From NCBI GenBank assembly GCA_022925895.1, contig JAKSYS010000630.1, positions 1 to 36,772 on the forward strand: 36,772 bases of DNA, written 5' to 3'. Below the pieces are notes generated by a model. The model saw only the letters and a list, made by a program, of their open reading frames with translations, was not told the DNA's origin and did no database searches. Origin of the DNA: Fragilaria crotonensis (lineage: Eukaryota; Bacillariophyta; Fragilariophyceae; Fragilariales; Fragilariaceae). The position numbers and the translations under genes are program-made. Shown piece by piece: positions 10,119-19,585 of this stretch (position 1 is its first letter; each line of letters begins with the position of its first letter).

Positions 10119-12897
10119 TGCGAGGGCCGCCAAAACTGCTGCCAGCTCCGAATCCTGTAGTGGGCAGGCCGTTCGACTGACTGTCGTGAGAAAAACGGCA
10201 ATTCTCGCCATACCTGCAGGAACCCTGGGCAAAGAATTTGCAGGGAGCCTTTTTAGTACCTCCTGTTGCTGCAAAGTTCCCACCGAATGGTGCTCCTTGC
10301 GCTTGACCACCGAACGGAGACGGATTTGGAGCTTGATTGCTTCCACCGAAAGGCCCGCCGAACGGTGTAGTTTGTTGGGTGCCTCCAGAGAATGGTGCGG
10401 TTGATGCGGCCCCGGCTCCAAAGGGAGCTTGATTTGCTTGCGAGGCACCTCCGAAAGGACTAGGATTGATGCTCGGTGCCCCAAAGGGTGTCATCGTTGT
10501 TGACTGGGAGCCGAACGGCGTTGGGGCTGGTTGCGAAGATCCGAAGAGTGTATTGGCTTGCTGTGGAGCGCCAAATTGACTTGATGTACCTCCAAACGGC
10601 GATGGAACCGCTTGAGGAGCACCAAAAGGAGACGACATCGCTGTTCCTGCACCTCCGAGAGGGGATGGCCCCGTTTGTGTGGCACCAAACGGCGTCGATG
10701 CCGGTATTGTCCCAACCCCGAAGGTCGAGGTCCCTGACTGGGGGGCACCAAACGGCGTCGAGGTCGACGAAGCAGTGCTTCCAAAGGGGCCACCAAACGA
10801 ACTTGACGTCGAAGGTGCCGCACCGAAGGGTGTCTGTGCTGAAGGGGGCGCGCCGAACGGAGTTGAAGACAATGCTCGAGAACCAAAAGGTGTCTGCGTT
10901 GCCTCCGAAGGACCAAACTGGGACAATGTGGAGGATGTAGAACCGAACGGTGTCTGCACTGCATGTGTGGTGCCGAATGGGGTTATTGTCCCGGGCGCAT
11001 TACCAAACGTTGGATTGACTGGTTGCGATACACCAAATGGAGGCGCCGAAGCTGCTACGTTGCCGAATGGTGACGGGGACGACTGTCCTCCAAACAGAGT
11101 GTCATTGAAAGCACCAGCTGATGAATCCGTCATCCCTGCATCATTGCTTGCCATATTGTCGCCTCGTGTATACGAGTCGCTCGTAGAGTTGTTCCGCCCG
11201 CCGATAGGCCCCCCAATGCCACCAGAGCTTAGACCAAATGGACTGGCCGCAAAAGGAGAAGCATTTGACTTAGCTGGTGCCCCAAACGGATTCGACGGTG
11301 TTGACATCGATCCAAAAGTGGGATTGGTAGATGACGGAACCGGTGCCGGTGGAGGGACTGATCCACCGTCGTTGTAGAGTGCGTCCAGCGCCCGTGAAGG
11401 GAGATGCGTTTGAAAACCCGCGAATCCTCCTTTTATTGTCTCCTTCAATCTATGTGCTCTCGGCGCCCCCACTGGTCCTTCATCCAATCGCGTGATGGTA
11501 TCCGTTGTGATCAGGTCTAAAAGAGCCTTGAATTCGCTGGCATATAAGTTTGCCATCATATGCCCAGCGCCGGTCAAGAAGGCATCCAGAACAGGGGCGG
11601 TGTTCAGAGGCATCTGTTCTGGTTTCGGTGGCAACATCTCCATGAATCGCCGAAGCCATGCAATGGCGCTTTTGTGGCCGCCGAAAAGTGTGTGGTTGAC
11701 TGGATGGCTTGACATTATATTCGCAACCATTGAAACGATGCCTTCAGTTCGGTGAAGAAATCTTTCAAAAGATTCGAACTCCCCATCTTTATTTTTCGCC
11801 ATTCCCAAACTCTCCATAAGCTCATCCTCAGTGGCATCCTTATCAGGCTTCGGTAAAGCTGGAATGGCAGTTGGACAAACTGAGTAAATGTGTGCCTCAA
11901 AGATGGGGGCGAAGCCCTCAATTTCAGAAGAGACCATGGCCAAGAAAGCTGCCAAGGGAAAACCATCGCCTCGGGGGCTACTCAAGTGTGCAGCAAAATG
12001 CATAAGTTTTCAGAAGTTGGTGACAAAGTCGGATAATGTGGCAAATACGTACCCGTTGAAACCTTCCGCTTGAATACGAACAACCGCAGAACTCGCAAGC
12101 AGATCCATGGCATAAAGTTGGCCTTTGGTTGTATCCGGGGAGACTTCGGGATTGCCTTGTTGGAGCTGTGCTTGCATTTGGTTGTCTTGTTCCTTTTCAG
12201 CCTTTATCGCCGCGATCACTTCAACCGCAACAGACTGAATTTTGCCCACATCTGCTGCCAACGTATTTACACGTCCTCTGCAGATTTTTTTCATGTTCAT
12301 GCGACGCTTGGCCACAGCTATGTTAGTTTCATATGGCTGCACTGCGGCTCGAATGTCAACCAGTTTTTCCACTAATGCATGGGCCTCAGTGATGTATGCC
12401 CATTTCTCTAATTCTTTTCGTTGCTTTTCCTTGTCAACTTTAGATTGTTTTTCTTTTTTTTCCTCCTGTTCTCGAACGAGCTTATCTTTTGCTTCTTGTT
12501 CTTCTCGTAGAGTCTCGTCCAGGGCATCCTGCTGCCGTCGGACTTCATCCTCCGCCTGCTTTGCTCTGTTTTCGGCCAACATTCGTTCGTGTTTCTCCAA
12601 CTGAATGATCGCCTTTGCATCTTCATGATCGGCCTTGAGAATGCTTCTCAAAGCATTGAATGATTCCTTGTGCTGTCGATCTCTCTTCCTTTCATATGAT
12701 TCCTTCCAAAGGTCAAGCTTTTGATACTCTTTTCGCGCCGATTCATTCAGCTGCCGAAGCTTCAGACCCACCTCATTCTGAATTTGAGCATGCTTTGCCG
12801 GAGTAGCGCCAGTAACAGTGCTGGCTGAGAGAAGGCGTGCAATTTCATCAATACTGTCGTCCCTGGCTTCAAAGTGCATCGTTATGGCTGTATTCAA
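10114..12897 (-). CDS. GLE1: GLE1 mRNA-export factor fused to FG repeats and a CCCH zinc finger
   Basis: Two exons: about 12897-12053 and 11980-10114. They are joined across a 72 bp intron (11981-12052, GTACGT...TTGAG) that removes an in-frame TGA and keeps the frame, giving roughly 900 residues. Exon 1 has no upstream ATG in frame: the frame opens with TTG at 12897 and its first ATG is at 12879. The first part is a long charged coiled coil (e.g. KQAEDEVRRQQDALDETLR), as in GLE1. Next comes a GLE1-like helical domain with GFPLAAFLAMVSSE, FEAHIYSVCPTAIP and LDAFLTGAGHMMANLY. This is followed by about 350 residues of PFG/FG repeats (roughly 25) and a terminal CX7CX5CX3H zinc finger, CKFFAQGSCRYGENCRFSH. 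GLE1 activates the DEAD-box ATPase Dbp5/DDX19 at the nuclear pore; FG plus CCCH is the layout of its partner Nup42/NUPL2 (established). The GLE1 domain, FG tail and finger share one open frame without stops. The N-terminus is uncertain. Confidence 0.8.
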
Positions 12898-13228
12898 TCA
12901 TGGCACTCGCCGATGCTGTGGATCGATCCCAATAGCGCTCGATGGATGGGAACTTTTGTGCCCTTGACTTCAGGACGGCAGGTTGTTCGTCCAGCAAAAC
13001 GACGGGATGACAGAAATGCCGACCATTCTCGACGGAATAGGTTTCCTTGGGAGGATAGAGACCGAAACGTGCAAGACCCCATCTCGGGGAAGTGACGAAG
13101 GGCAATGGATGCGGTGGTTCTTCTTCCTCCGATTCAACGTTGTCCTCGTCAGAGTCGACAGATCCGTCCTCAAGATCATCTTCTACATCTCTACAAGCGC
13201 CTTTGACTTGCAATCCGAAACGCCCCAT
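12869..13228 (-). CDS. Candidate N-terminal exon of the GLE1-like gene (frame link unresolved)
   Basis: An ATG at 13228 opens a 119-residue frame immediately upstream of GLE1 exon 1, in a different frame and overlapping it at 12869-12897. It is acidic (DVEDDLEDGSVDSDEDN and a run of Glu), then contains VTSPRWGLARFGLYPPKETY and SIERYWDRSTAS. It reads like real protein rather than antisense noise. I found no strong donor that joins it in phase to the downstream exon; the acceptor AATACAG near 12890 is possible. Either a non-canonical intron or a 1 bp indel near 12897 would join them. It could also be a short separate ORF. Confidence 0.45.
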   Translation of the reverse strand: MGRFGLQVKGACRDVEDDLEDGSVDSDEDNVESEEEEPPHPLPFVTSPRWGLARFGLYPPKETYSVENGRHFCHPVVLLDEQPAVLKSRAQKFPSIERYWDRSTASASAMIEYSHNDAL

Positions 13229-13234
13229 TGTCAA

Positions 13235-13639
13235 GAAATATGCAATGAGTTATGGTATCTGAAAGGAAAAGCAGCTGTGTCGGAAATATGAATGATGACT
13301 GTCGTCGTTTCATTCAAAGATTAGTGTGAGGGTGTGCATTGTACACCTTCATTCGATGGCGAATAATTTACTTCCGTCGGCATCAAGTGCGGAGTGCGAG
13401 GTGCGAGTACATGTACTGCGATCTGCGATCTGACAAGGTCTTCCGCTATCTATCTGTAGTACTACAGTACTTGTACGCCGGTCCTCGTACTCCGGACTTC
13501 GGAAGGCAAAAATCTCGTTTGAAGTTTTCTGAGATGTGATGATCATCGAGTTAGGAATGCAAGTCGGTGCTACTGTGCTACATAGGTAGGTTTCTAGCGA
13601 GTAGCGAGTAGTGTCATCTAATTGTAAGATTCAACCAAA
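13235..13639. other. Intergenic region rich in GTAC motifs
   Basis: No gene seen. GTAC-centred palindromic words (CAGTACTTGTAC, CGTACTCC) cluster at about 13340-13500. The stretch is the upstream region of the leftward GLE1-like gene and lies beyond the 3' end of the leftward small plastid protein gene. Confidence 0.4.
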
Positions 13640-13990
13640 TTAATAGAAAATGCCTTGGCCTGCGAGCAAAACCAGCACGGCTACGGCGCCCATTATGTAA
13701 AGCAACACGTTGGCTTGCTTCGATTCGGAATCCAGGCCAGCGGAAGCTTCAGCGAGGAGACGGTCTCTCATAGCGTTGGATATGGCAGGCTTAACTGGAG
13801 TCAAATCTACTTCATCGTCGTAGAAGGTACCATCGAGGGAAGTTTTAGGCGATTCCTCTTCTGACATTCTCAAGCTGATTGAAGGGGAAGCAGCCGTGAC
13901 GAACTGAGCTCGCTGAATTGGGTTCACGAAGGCAGCTGTGATTCCTGCAGTGCCCAGCAGAAGAAAGAAGAGGCGTATCGCGCGCATCAT
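13640..13990 (-). CDS. Small plastid-targeted single-pass membrane protein, unknown function
   Basis: A 116-residue frame from the ATG at 13990. The frame is open further upstream, but that extension carries no presequence features. It starts MMRAIRLFFLLLGTAGITAA followed by FVNPIQR: a signal peptide ending at an AAF site, the ASAFAP-like motif of stramenopile plastid import. The mature part has an acidic soluble segment (DGTFYDDEVDLTPVKPA), a basic/helical NAMRDRLLAEASAGL stretch, and a C-terminal transmembrane helix (LLYIMGAVAVLVLLAG) ending QGIFY. Size and layout fit a thylakoid or plastid-envelope small subunit. I do not recognise the family by name, although similar proteins seem to occur across diatoms. 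Confidence 0.7.
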   Translation of the reverse strand: MMRAIRLFFLLLGTAGITAAFVNPIQRAQFVTAASPSISLRMSEEESPKTSLDGTFYDDEVDLTPVKPAISNAMRDRLLAEASAGLDSESKQANVLLYIMGAVAVLVLLAGQGIFY

Positions 13991-14285
13991 GGCAGTGTCG
14001 TTCCGCTGTGCTGTTGTCGTGTAACGATTTATGAGATTCGAGGTGTCACGCAAAAGGTGTCGATTGCCGACACGCATGTACCGGTACACGTACGCTTCAC
14101 CGCATCAGTGAACTTACTCAGTTGAATAAGTCGGACGGATGTACTCGAAGTACGTAGATATCGGTAGTCACTCGTACAGTCCAGTATGCATACATTACTA
14201 CTACTACTCTATACCATATGATAGAGTTACTGTAAAAATGCATCATTGAGAACTCAGTCCCATATCAGTCAACCAGCAGGTACCA
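13991..14285. other. Intergenic region upstream of the small plastid protein
   Basis: Non-coding, with GTAC words near 14075-14095, 14140-14180 and 14279. It should hold the leftward promoter of the 13640-13990 gene. It ends at the target duplication of the hAT element. Confidence 0.4.
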
Positions 14286-14293
14286 GGTATGAG
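14286..14293. repeat. hAT target-site duplication, left copy (GGTATGAG)
   Basis: Identical to 18174-18181 on the other side of the element. The right copy overlaps a further GTATGAG, so the original target was probably within a short GGTATGAG-type repeat. Confidence 0.9.
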
Positions 14294-14315
14294 CAGGGGT
14301 GTCCTATTTAAGGCG

Positions 14316-15453
14316 ACCGGGCCGGCGCGCCTAGCAGCGCCTTAATTAGTTAATATAGGCGCTTTTTTAGACCTTCAAAAAGGCGGTGTAAGGCGGTGGG
14401 GTTAGGGGTTAGGGTTTTGGGGGTTTAGAGTTGAGGTTTACGACAGTACAGTGTGACTGTAGTGCAAACTTCGTCGTTCAGGCTACTGACTACTGACACA
14501 ATGCTTCACAAGAACACTTCGTGAAACATTGCAACATGGCATCTCCTCTTCACAGATTGTGCCTTTTGCTCTTCAGACAATGATGCTCCTCAAGACAATT
14601 CCAAGCGTCCCGCTGGCATTCCAGCGTGTGACATTCCCATTCAGCTTCTCCCACTGCCCAGAAGCTGCAATACGTTTTACATTCATGGGCAGAAGGCTCG
14701 TGGATTTCATCGTTTTTTGTCAACGCAGTCCTCAAATTATCAATGGCGCACTACTTTGATCGGCATTGTGTCAGTCAAGTTTTGCACGCATTCATTACTA
14801 ACGAGAAAGGCATCCGGTCGATTGAATTGAATATGCTGCCGGTACCATGCTGATCTGCATTGAAACAACATTCTTCACCGCAGTTGCCGCACTCTCCGTG
14901 TGAAATGCTAACTGGTGGCGAACGTCTACTGCAGCCTATCAGCAGCCCTGGATCTATTGACTCTGCGATGGATATTGCAATACTTGAACTTAACGAGATG
15001 ATTGGCTGCGGTCAGAGATATTGGCAACAAAGATGCACAAAGCGTGAGTGGCTCCCGTGAGAAGTCAGAGTGGTTCATTCTTGCCGAAGTGCCCGAAGCC
15101 ACTTGAAGCGAATGTGTTTGTTGACTTCTACACCCTGTCATGAGACAATGATTATCCAGCTTACATTCTGTGAGGTTTGTATACTATAGTGGAATGAATC
15201 TCTTCAATTAAGTCGCTCAGAACGACACGTGTTATCAGTTGAAGAGAACAACGGTCAGAATCGGTTGCTGCAATGCCACTGCCGCTCTGACAGTTTGCAT
15301 GAATTGGTTGTGTCCTTCTTAGTGCTCATCATTTGCTGTGGATCTTTTGATAAATTTGCACTCTTCTTTGACAGATGTTAAAGTCGATGTCAATTTTACT
15401 AATGGCATCGCTACTACTAGAATGATTTGACAGCTACACGCACATCTTCTACT
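14316..15453. other. Non-coding left arm of the hAT element
   Basis: About 1.1 kb between the left TIR and the transposase stop. A telomere-like string, GGGGTTAGGGGTTAGGG followed by TTTTGGGGG, lies at 14397-14422. The rest has only short frames without recognisable motifs. Confidence 0.5.
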
Positions 15454-17973
15454 TCACATTTCCTGAATTGCTCTGTATTGCTTTGTCTGCAGCACTGCCT
15501 GTAAACCAAAATCCGAGAGTGACTTGCGGAAGTCATCCTTTTCCCATCGCAAGATTGAAAAATCAGACTCAACCGTGCAAGTGCCTGGAAACAGGGTCGC
15601 AATCACTCCACAGAACTCGATCAAGTTTGGAAAGCTTGCATTGCCAAGAACACGCCAATTCTCTTCGAATGAGCACGTTGGACGTAGGGAATCGATTGCC
15701 TGCTTGACAACATCATCTGTCCTGTAGTGCATGATCAGGGCTCTGTGCTCGTCTGCAATTATGTCAACCTGCTCATTTGAGTACCGACTCTGCAGACGAT
15801 GATTGTAGACACAGACCTGCCGAAGGAAATCCCCAGGACGTGTTGTAACCAATTTTGGCGGCAATACAGGAGGCAACAAGTCTTCCGCCACATAAGGACG
15901 GTTGTCAGCTTCTCGGAAAACGCATATCTTGGTTATCCTATCACATGCCACAGTGAAGAGGCTTCCAACATCATGTATCAACTTGGCCTGAACTGCAGGG
16001 TCCGATTCCTCAATCAGGTCTTCCACCCAACTAGCAAGGCCAACAAGAAACTCACGAACATTCACCTTGAGAACAGCAAACGACCCGTTGATAACATATG
16101 TTATTGGATTGAGAAGGTTGATCGCCTCATCATTAAGTGGACCATCAATTCTAACATCCTCTACCAGTGTCGCAACGAGCTTCTCAAAGCTGCATTCTGC
16201 TGGTTTATAAGCATTGTCGACCCTTGAATATACTTGAAGGTTACTGCCGTTGCATTCGTGAAAGCATCAACAGCGACAAGATATACCCACCAAATGCGAG
16301 GTGGAGCGGCGTTCAAATTGCTCTTCTCGATGTAGTGAAGGAGTTCAGCTCGGTGCAGTTTAAACCAGTTCGTAACCTTGTAGGTAGACAACCAGCGGTT
16401 GACAACTCGAGGGCATGTAGTCCCCATGTCGGCCACAAGTTTCTGCTGACGACTGAGGTGAGTGATGAATGAGAGCATAATTGAAAAGAACGACTCGTTT
16501 ACCACTTTCTTCATCACGTGCTCCATCACCAAGTCAAGTTGATGTGCACCACACCAAATTCGTAGCATGGGACACTTCGGGTGCATTGCTTGTTGAAGTC
16601 GGGTCACAACACCCACTGCACGACCTGTCATATTTCTTGCTCCGTCAGTTGCAACTCCTAGCATCGAAACCTTCCAATTGGGACACAGGACGTCAAGAAA
16701 CTTCGTCAACATATTGAACATGACTTCACCTGTGTGACGGTCATGTAGCGGAAGTGCACAACCATGGACATTGTAGATCTTGCGATGCTTTTTACTATAC
16801 AACCGAAATCGTAGGTCAAGGTATGAGGTGCTCTGATGGGTGGCACTATCAAGAGCGATGGAGAAACCCCAAGATTCTTGTAAGAGTTCAGAAATCTTCT
16901 GAAGGTTGGCAGCACATGCTACCCTTACCATCTTGCTGATGTCGCCGCGATGACAGACATCCTTAGTCCCACACACAACGGCAGTATGGTGGAGAATGTT
17001 TTTTGCCATCCGGAACGAAGCTCCACACATGATGTAACCAATGACCAGATCAAAGACCACGGTATTGGAGATAGATGCTATGTACTGGTATGATGACTGT
17101 CGCTGCTGTGCTGCTCCGTCACCTACTTCAACACTAGTCTCGTTGCAATGATGACTGTCATCATTCTCAACCTGAAATAGGTCTTCTTGTCGCTCAAAGA
17201 TTGACATGGCTCGTCGCTTCATTTCTTGATAGCTTGAGAGTCGATCGGCAATCACTGCATCATGCTCAGCACAACTGCCGAATGTAGGAACTACTCGATC
17301 ACCACGTTCATCTGTTGCTGGCTCGTCCTCATCTCCATAAATGTTGATATCATCTTCATCCATTGACTGTGCATTGCCTCCAACCAGCAAAACTTGGGGA
17401 GGACAATAAAACATGTCGCCAATAATGTCGTCAACAATTCCTTTCTTGATGATGAAGACATATTCTTGTCGCTGTGTTGTGTTGCTCCCCAGCAGCGCAC
17501 CAGCAGATCTCCCACTGCCATGTGGAAAATGTCCCTTCACTGAGCTGCTTCGCTTGCCATGATTCTGCAGAAAAAAGTTGTCACACTCCTGCAGTCGAGT
17601 CTGGCATGCTAGTCCTCCCCATGCAATCTTTGCTTCCTCGAACTCTGCCCACTTTACTGCATGTTGGGTCTTCATGTGAGTTTCAATGTTATCGTACCGA
17701 AATGGAGCTAACCAAGACTGCCCAAGGCTTGTTGTCTTACGCTTTGCTCCCACCTTGTCTTCTCGGCCAAATGCAATGCAGAATCGACAGCGAAGCCCAT
17801 TGACTACACCTGTGTGAATCACACGAGATGCAACACTGACTGAACTTGAAATCATTCTCCTTCACATATCCGCTTGATCGAGCCGAAGCACCAGTTGGAG
17901 ATGTGCTTGATGTTGGAGACGAGGAGGGGCCCTTCTTTCTTTTTGCCATTCTTGATGATAGGAAGATACTCAT
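15454..17973 (-). pseudogene. hAT transposase with two apparent frameshifts
   Basis: Three abutting frames cover a hAT-type transposase of about 830 residues. The N-terminal frame (from the ATG at 17949 or 17973) leads into 17855-16161 by a frame change near 17850. That frame holds a BED-like finger (CRFC...HMKTQH), the DDE-fold Asp in FSIALDSATHQ, a second Asp in GVATDGARNMTG, the CGAHQLDL motif of the insertion domain, and NRWLSTYK. A second shift near 16180 leads into 16065-15454, which carries the hAT C-terminal dimerisation region (TCTVESDFSILRWEKDDFRK). No premature stops occur apart from the shifts. It was therefore recently inactivated, or the two indels are assembly errors. Confidence 0.85.
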
Positions 17974-18181
17974 TTTGCTTGAAATGAAAACGCGGAGCAG
18001 CAGCCAACAACGAGCACTAGTACAAACATACGAGACAACTCGTCGTACAATTCCACTTGCTCCTATGTTTGTAGCGTAGAATCTACAGGGTCTTATTTAA
18101 GGCGCGATTTTGAGGCTTCAAAAAGGCGCTTAGGCCCAAAATTAAGGCGCCCGCCTTAAATAGGACACCCCTGGGTATGAG

Positions 18182-18521
18182 GTATGAGTACTCAGTGCAT
18201 GGTACTTGTACCAGGTAACACGTACAAGGAACAGGGTCATATGCCATGTCTAGCTAGTACGGAGTACGGAGTAGAGTTTGTGCTCAGTACTGCAGTACGG
18301 AAATGGAGTACTTGTACTGTAGTACTTACTTTAAGTTATAGTAGTATGCATACGTGCATAAGAGTTAAAGAGTGCATCAACCCTATCTCGAGTTGATGAG
18401 GCAATGAAAACGGAAAACGCAACACTACAAAATACATAAACAGAAGTTCTATGCATGTATGATATATGTTTATCAGTATCCTTGTTGAAAATGTGAGATC
18501 TGTGATCTCTGATCTTTGGAA
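18182..18521. other. Intergenic, GTAC-rich
   Basis: No gene seen. Dense GTAC words at 18186-18325 (for example GGTACTTGTACC and GTACGGAGTACGGAGTAG), continuing the GTAC-rich DNA in which the hAT element inserted. Confidence 0.4.
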
Positions 18522-19046
18522 GAATCCACAGGATCCCCAGACGTTGCCTAATCGGCTTGTCAGAGCATCCGGCAATATGGCTTCTTGTTTGCATATTTGA
18601 TGTCATAGTGACTGTGTTGGATAGTTTAGCACTGTGCATGTCTGTATGTAGACTCTAGTAGTGTTAGTTCTCTACAGGCAGTGTACTGGGCTAAAAAGGC
18701 AGTTGTTGCGATGTTACTGTAACCCTAGGGAGTCAACCGCTTCTGGATGGCTTCACTACTGTAGCATAGGCCTGTGGGGTGGCAGGTGGGTAGCAAAAAG
18801 TTGTTAGGAAGGTTTTACATCACCATTGCCCCTGATCTGATAACATGTGAGAAAAGTGAGCAATCGAATCTCTATCCCGAAACAGTACGACTACTTTCCC
18901 CAGTAGTAGTATGGATACTACGCCCATGTCCTTGTTCAAATCCAACTACGTACCTGGTACCAGTACTGTAGCGACTAAGAAAGCTGCATAATAGGGTACT
19001 GTATGCGCCAGTACTCCTACAGCAGTATTGCCCACAGTCTTATCTG
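18522..19046 (-). mobile_element. Solo B-A terminus of the split-repeat tyrosine-recombinase retroelement
   Basis: This stretch aligns end to end, with many substitutions, to 31894-32390: it starts GAATCCAC, passes through GACTCTAGTA, GGGCTAAAAA and GCCTGTGGG, and ends GTCTTATCTG. In the right-hand element that interval is repeat B2 plus repeat A2. Here it stands alone, without a second B copy and without coding DNA on either side. Recombination between the A1 and A2 repeats of a full element would leave exactly this A-B2 footprint (inference). Confidence 0.65.
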
Positions 19047-19585
19047 TCTAATAAGCGCACGTGAAATAGGGTAGTGTATGCGCCAGTACTCTACTGCAGT
19101 ATTGCCTACAGTCTTATCTGCGTAAGGAGCAGATGACGACGCACGACATCGCGTACAGCAGGAATCCACATCGGTGTACTGCATCAGTGTACGGTAAGGT
19201 TTATAGGAAAAGGGTACAAGTAGTACAAGTACCAGATTACCATACAAGTACTGTACCAGTAGTATAGTGGTAGAGAGTACCCAGTACTGACCGGTACATA
19301 TCTGATTACTGTATTCCACTACTATGATATTAGTTGTGGAACGTAAGACAGAGTACAGAGCTTACTCAATCTTACACCGTACATGTAAAAAGCACAGCTG
19401 GTTGCGACGATCTTTACTTGACTGTCCACGAGCTTGTCTCTACCCTCTACTCTAGAGTACAGTCGTGACTACATCAATAGGAGATCATGCATCCCTATCA
19501 GTTCACAGATGATACCACAAGCTCTGGTGTCAGTGCTGGTCATAACATCCGTATCGGTTGATAGGGACAAGCGCTTGCTCGGGTG
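19047..19585. other. Intergenic, with a partial duplicate of the solo terminus end
   Basis: The last ~55 bp of the solo terminus (18992-19046) recur at about 19067-19120 with few differences (ATAGGGTAGTGTATGCGCC through CAGTCTTATCTG). The remainder is GTAC-rich DNA (19200-19330) downstream of the chorismate mutase gene. No gene seen. Confidence 0.5.

Larger units (their letters stand above)
14294..18173 (-). mobile_element. Complete hAT transposon with 22 bp TIRs and 8 bp target duplication
   Basis: A 22 bp perfect terminal inverted repeat beginning CAGGGGTGTCCT lies at 14294-14315 and, inverted, at 18152-18173. GGTATGAG flanks the element at 14286-14293 and 18174-18181: an 8 bp target duplication, the hAT hallmark. 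Subterminal regions are rich in AAGGCG/CGCCTT words, and CTTCAAAAAGGCG occurs near both ends. Length is 3880 bp. The transposase runs leftward at 17973-15454. Boundaries are certain from sequence. The perfect TIRs and target duplication imply a fairly young insertion. Confidence 0.95.

Noticed and set aside
10679..11377. 232-residue plus-strand frame opposite the FG-repeat region
   Set aside because: It is the antisense shadow of the repetitive FG coding sequence (regular GTxPNG-like pattern mirrors the PFG codons); no independent motif.
14397..14422. True telomere or subtelomere
   Set aside because: Only two to three imperfect repeat units, and they lie between intact hAT terminal repeats with unique host genes on both sides.
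16181..16181. Intron instead of frameshift in the hAT transposase
   Set aside because: The reading frame continues within a base or so of the break; there is no room for an intron and no GT-AG pair that would preserve both sides.
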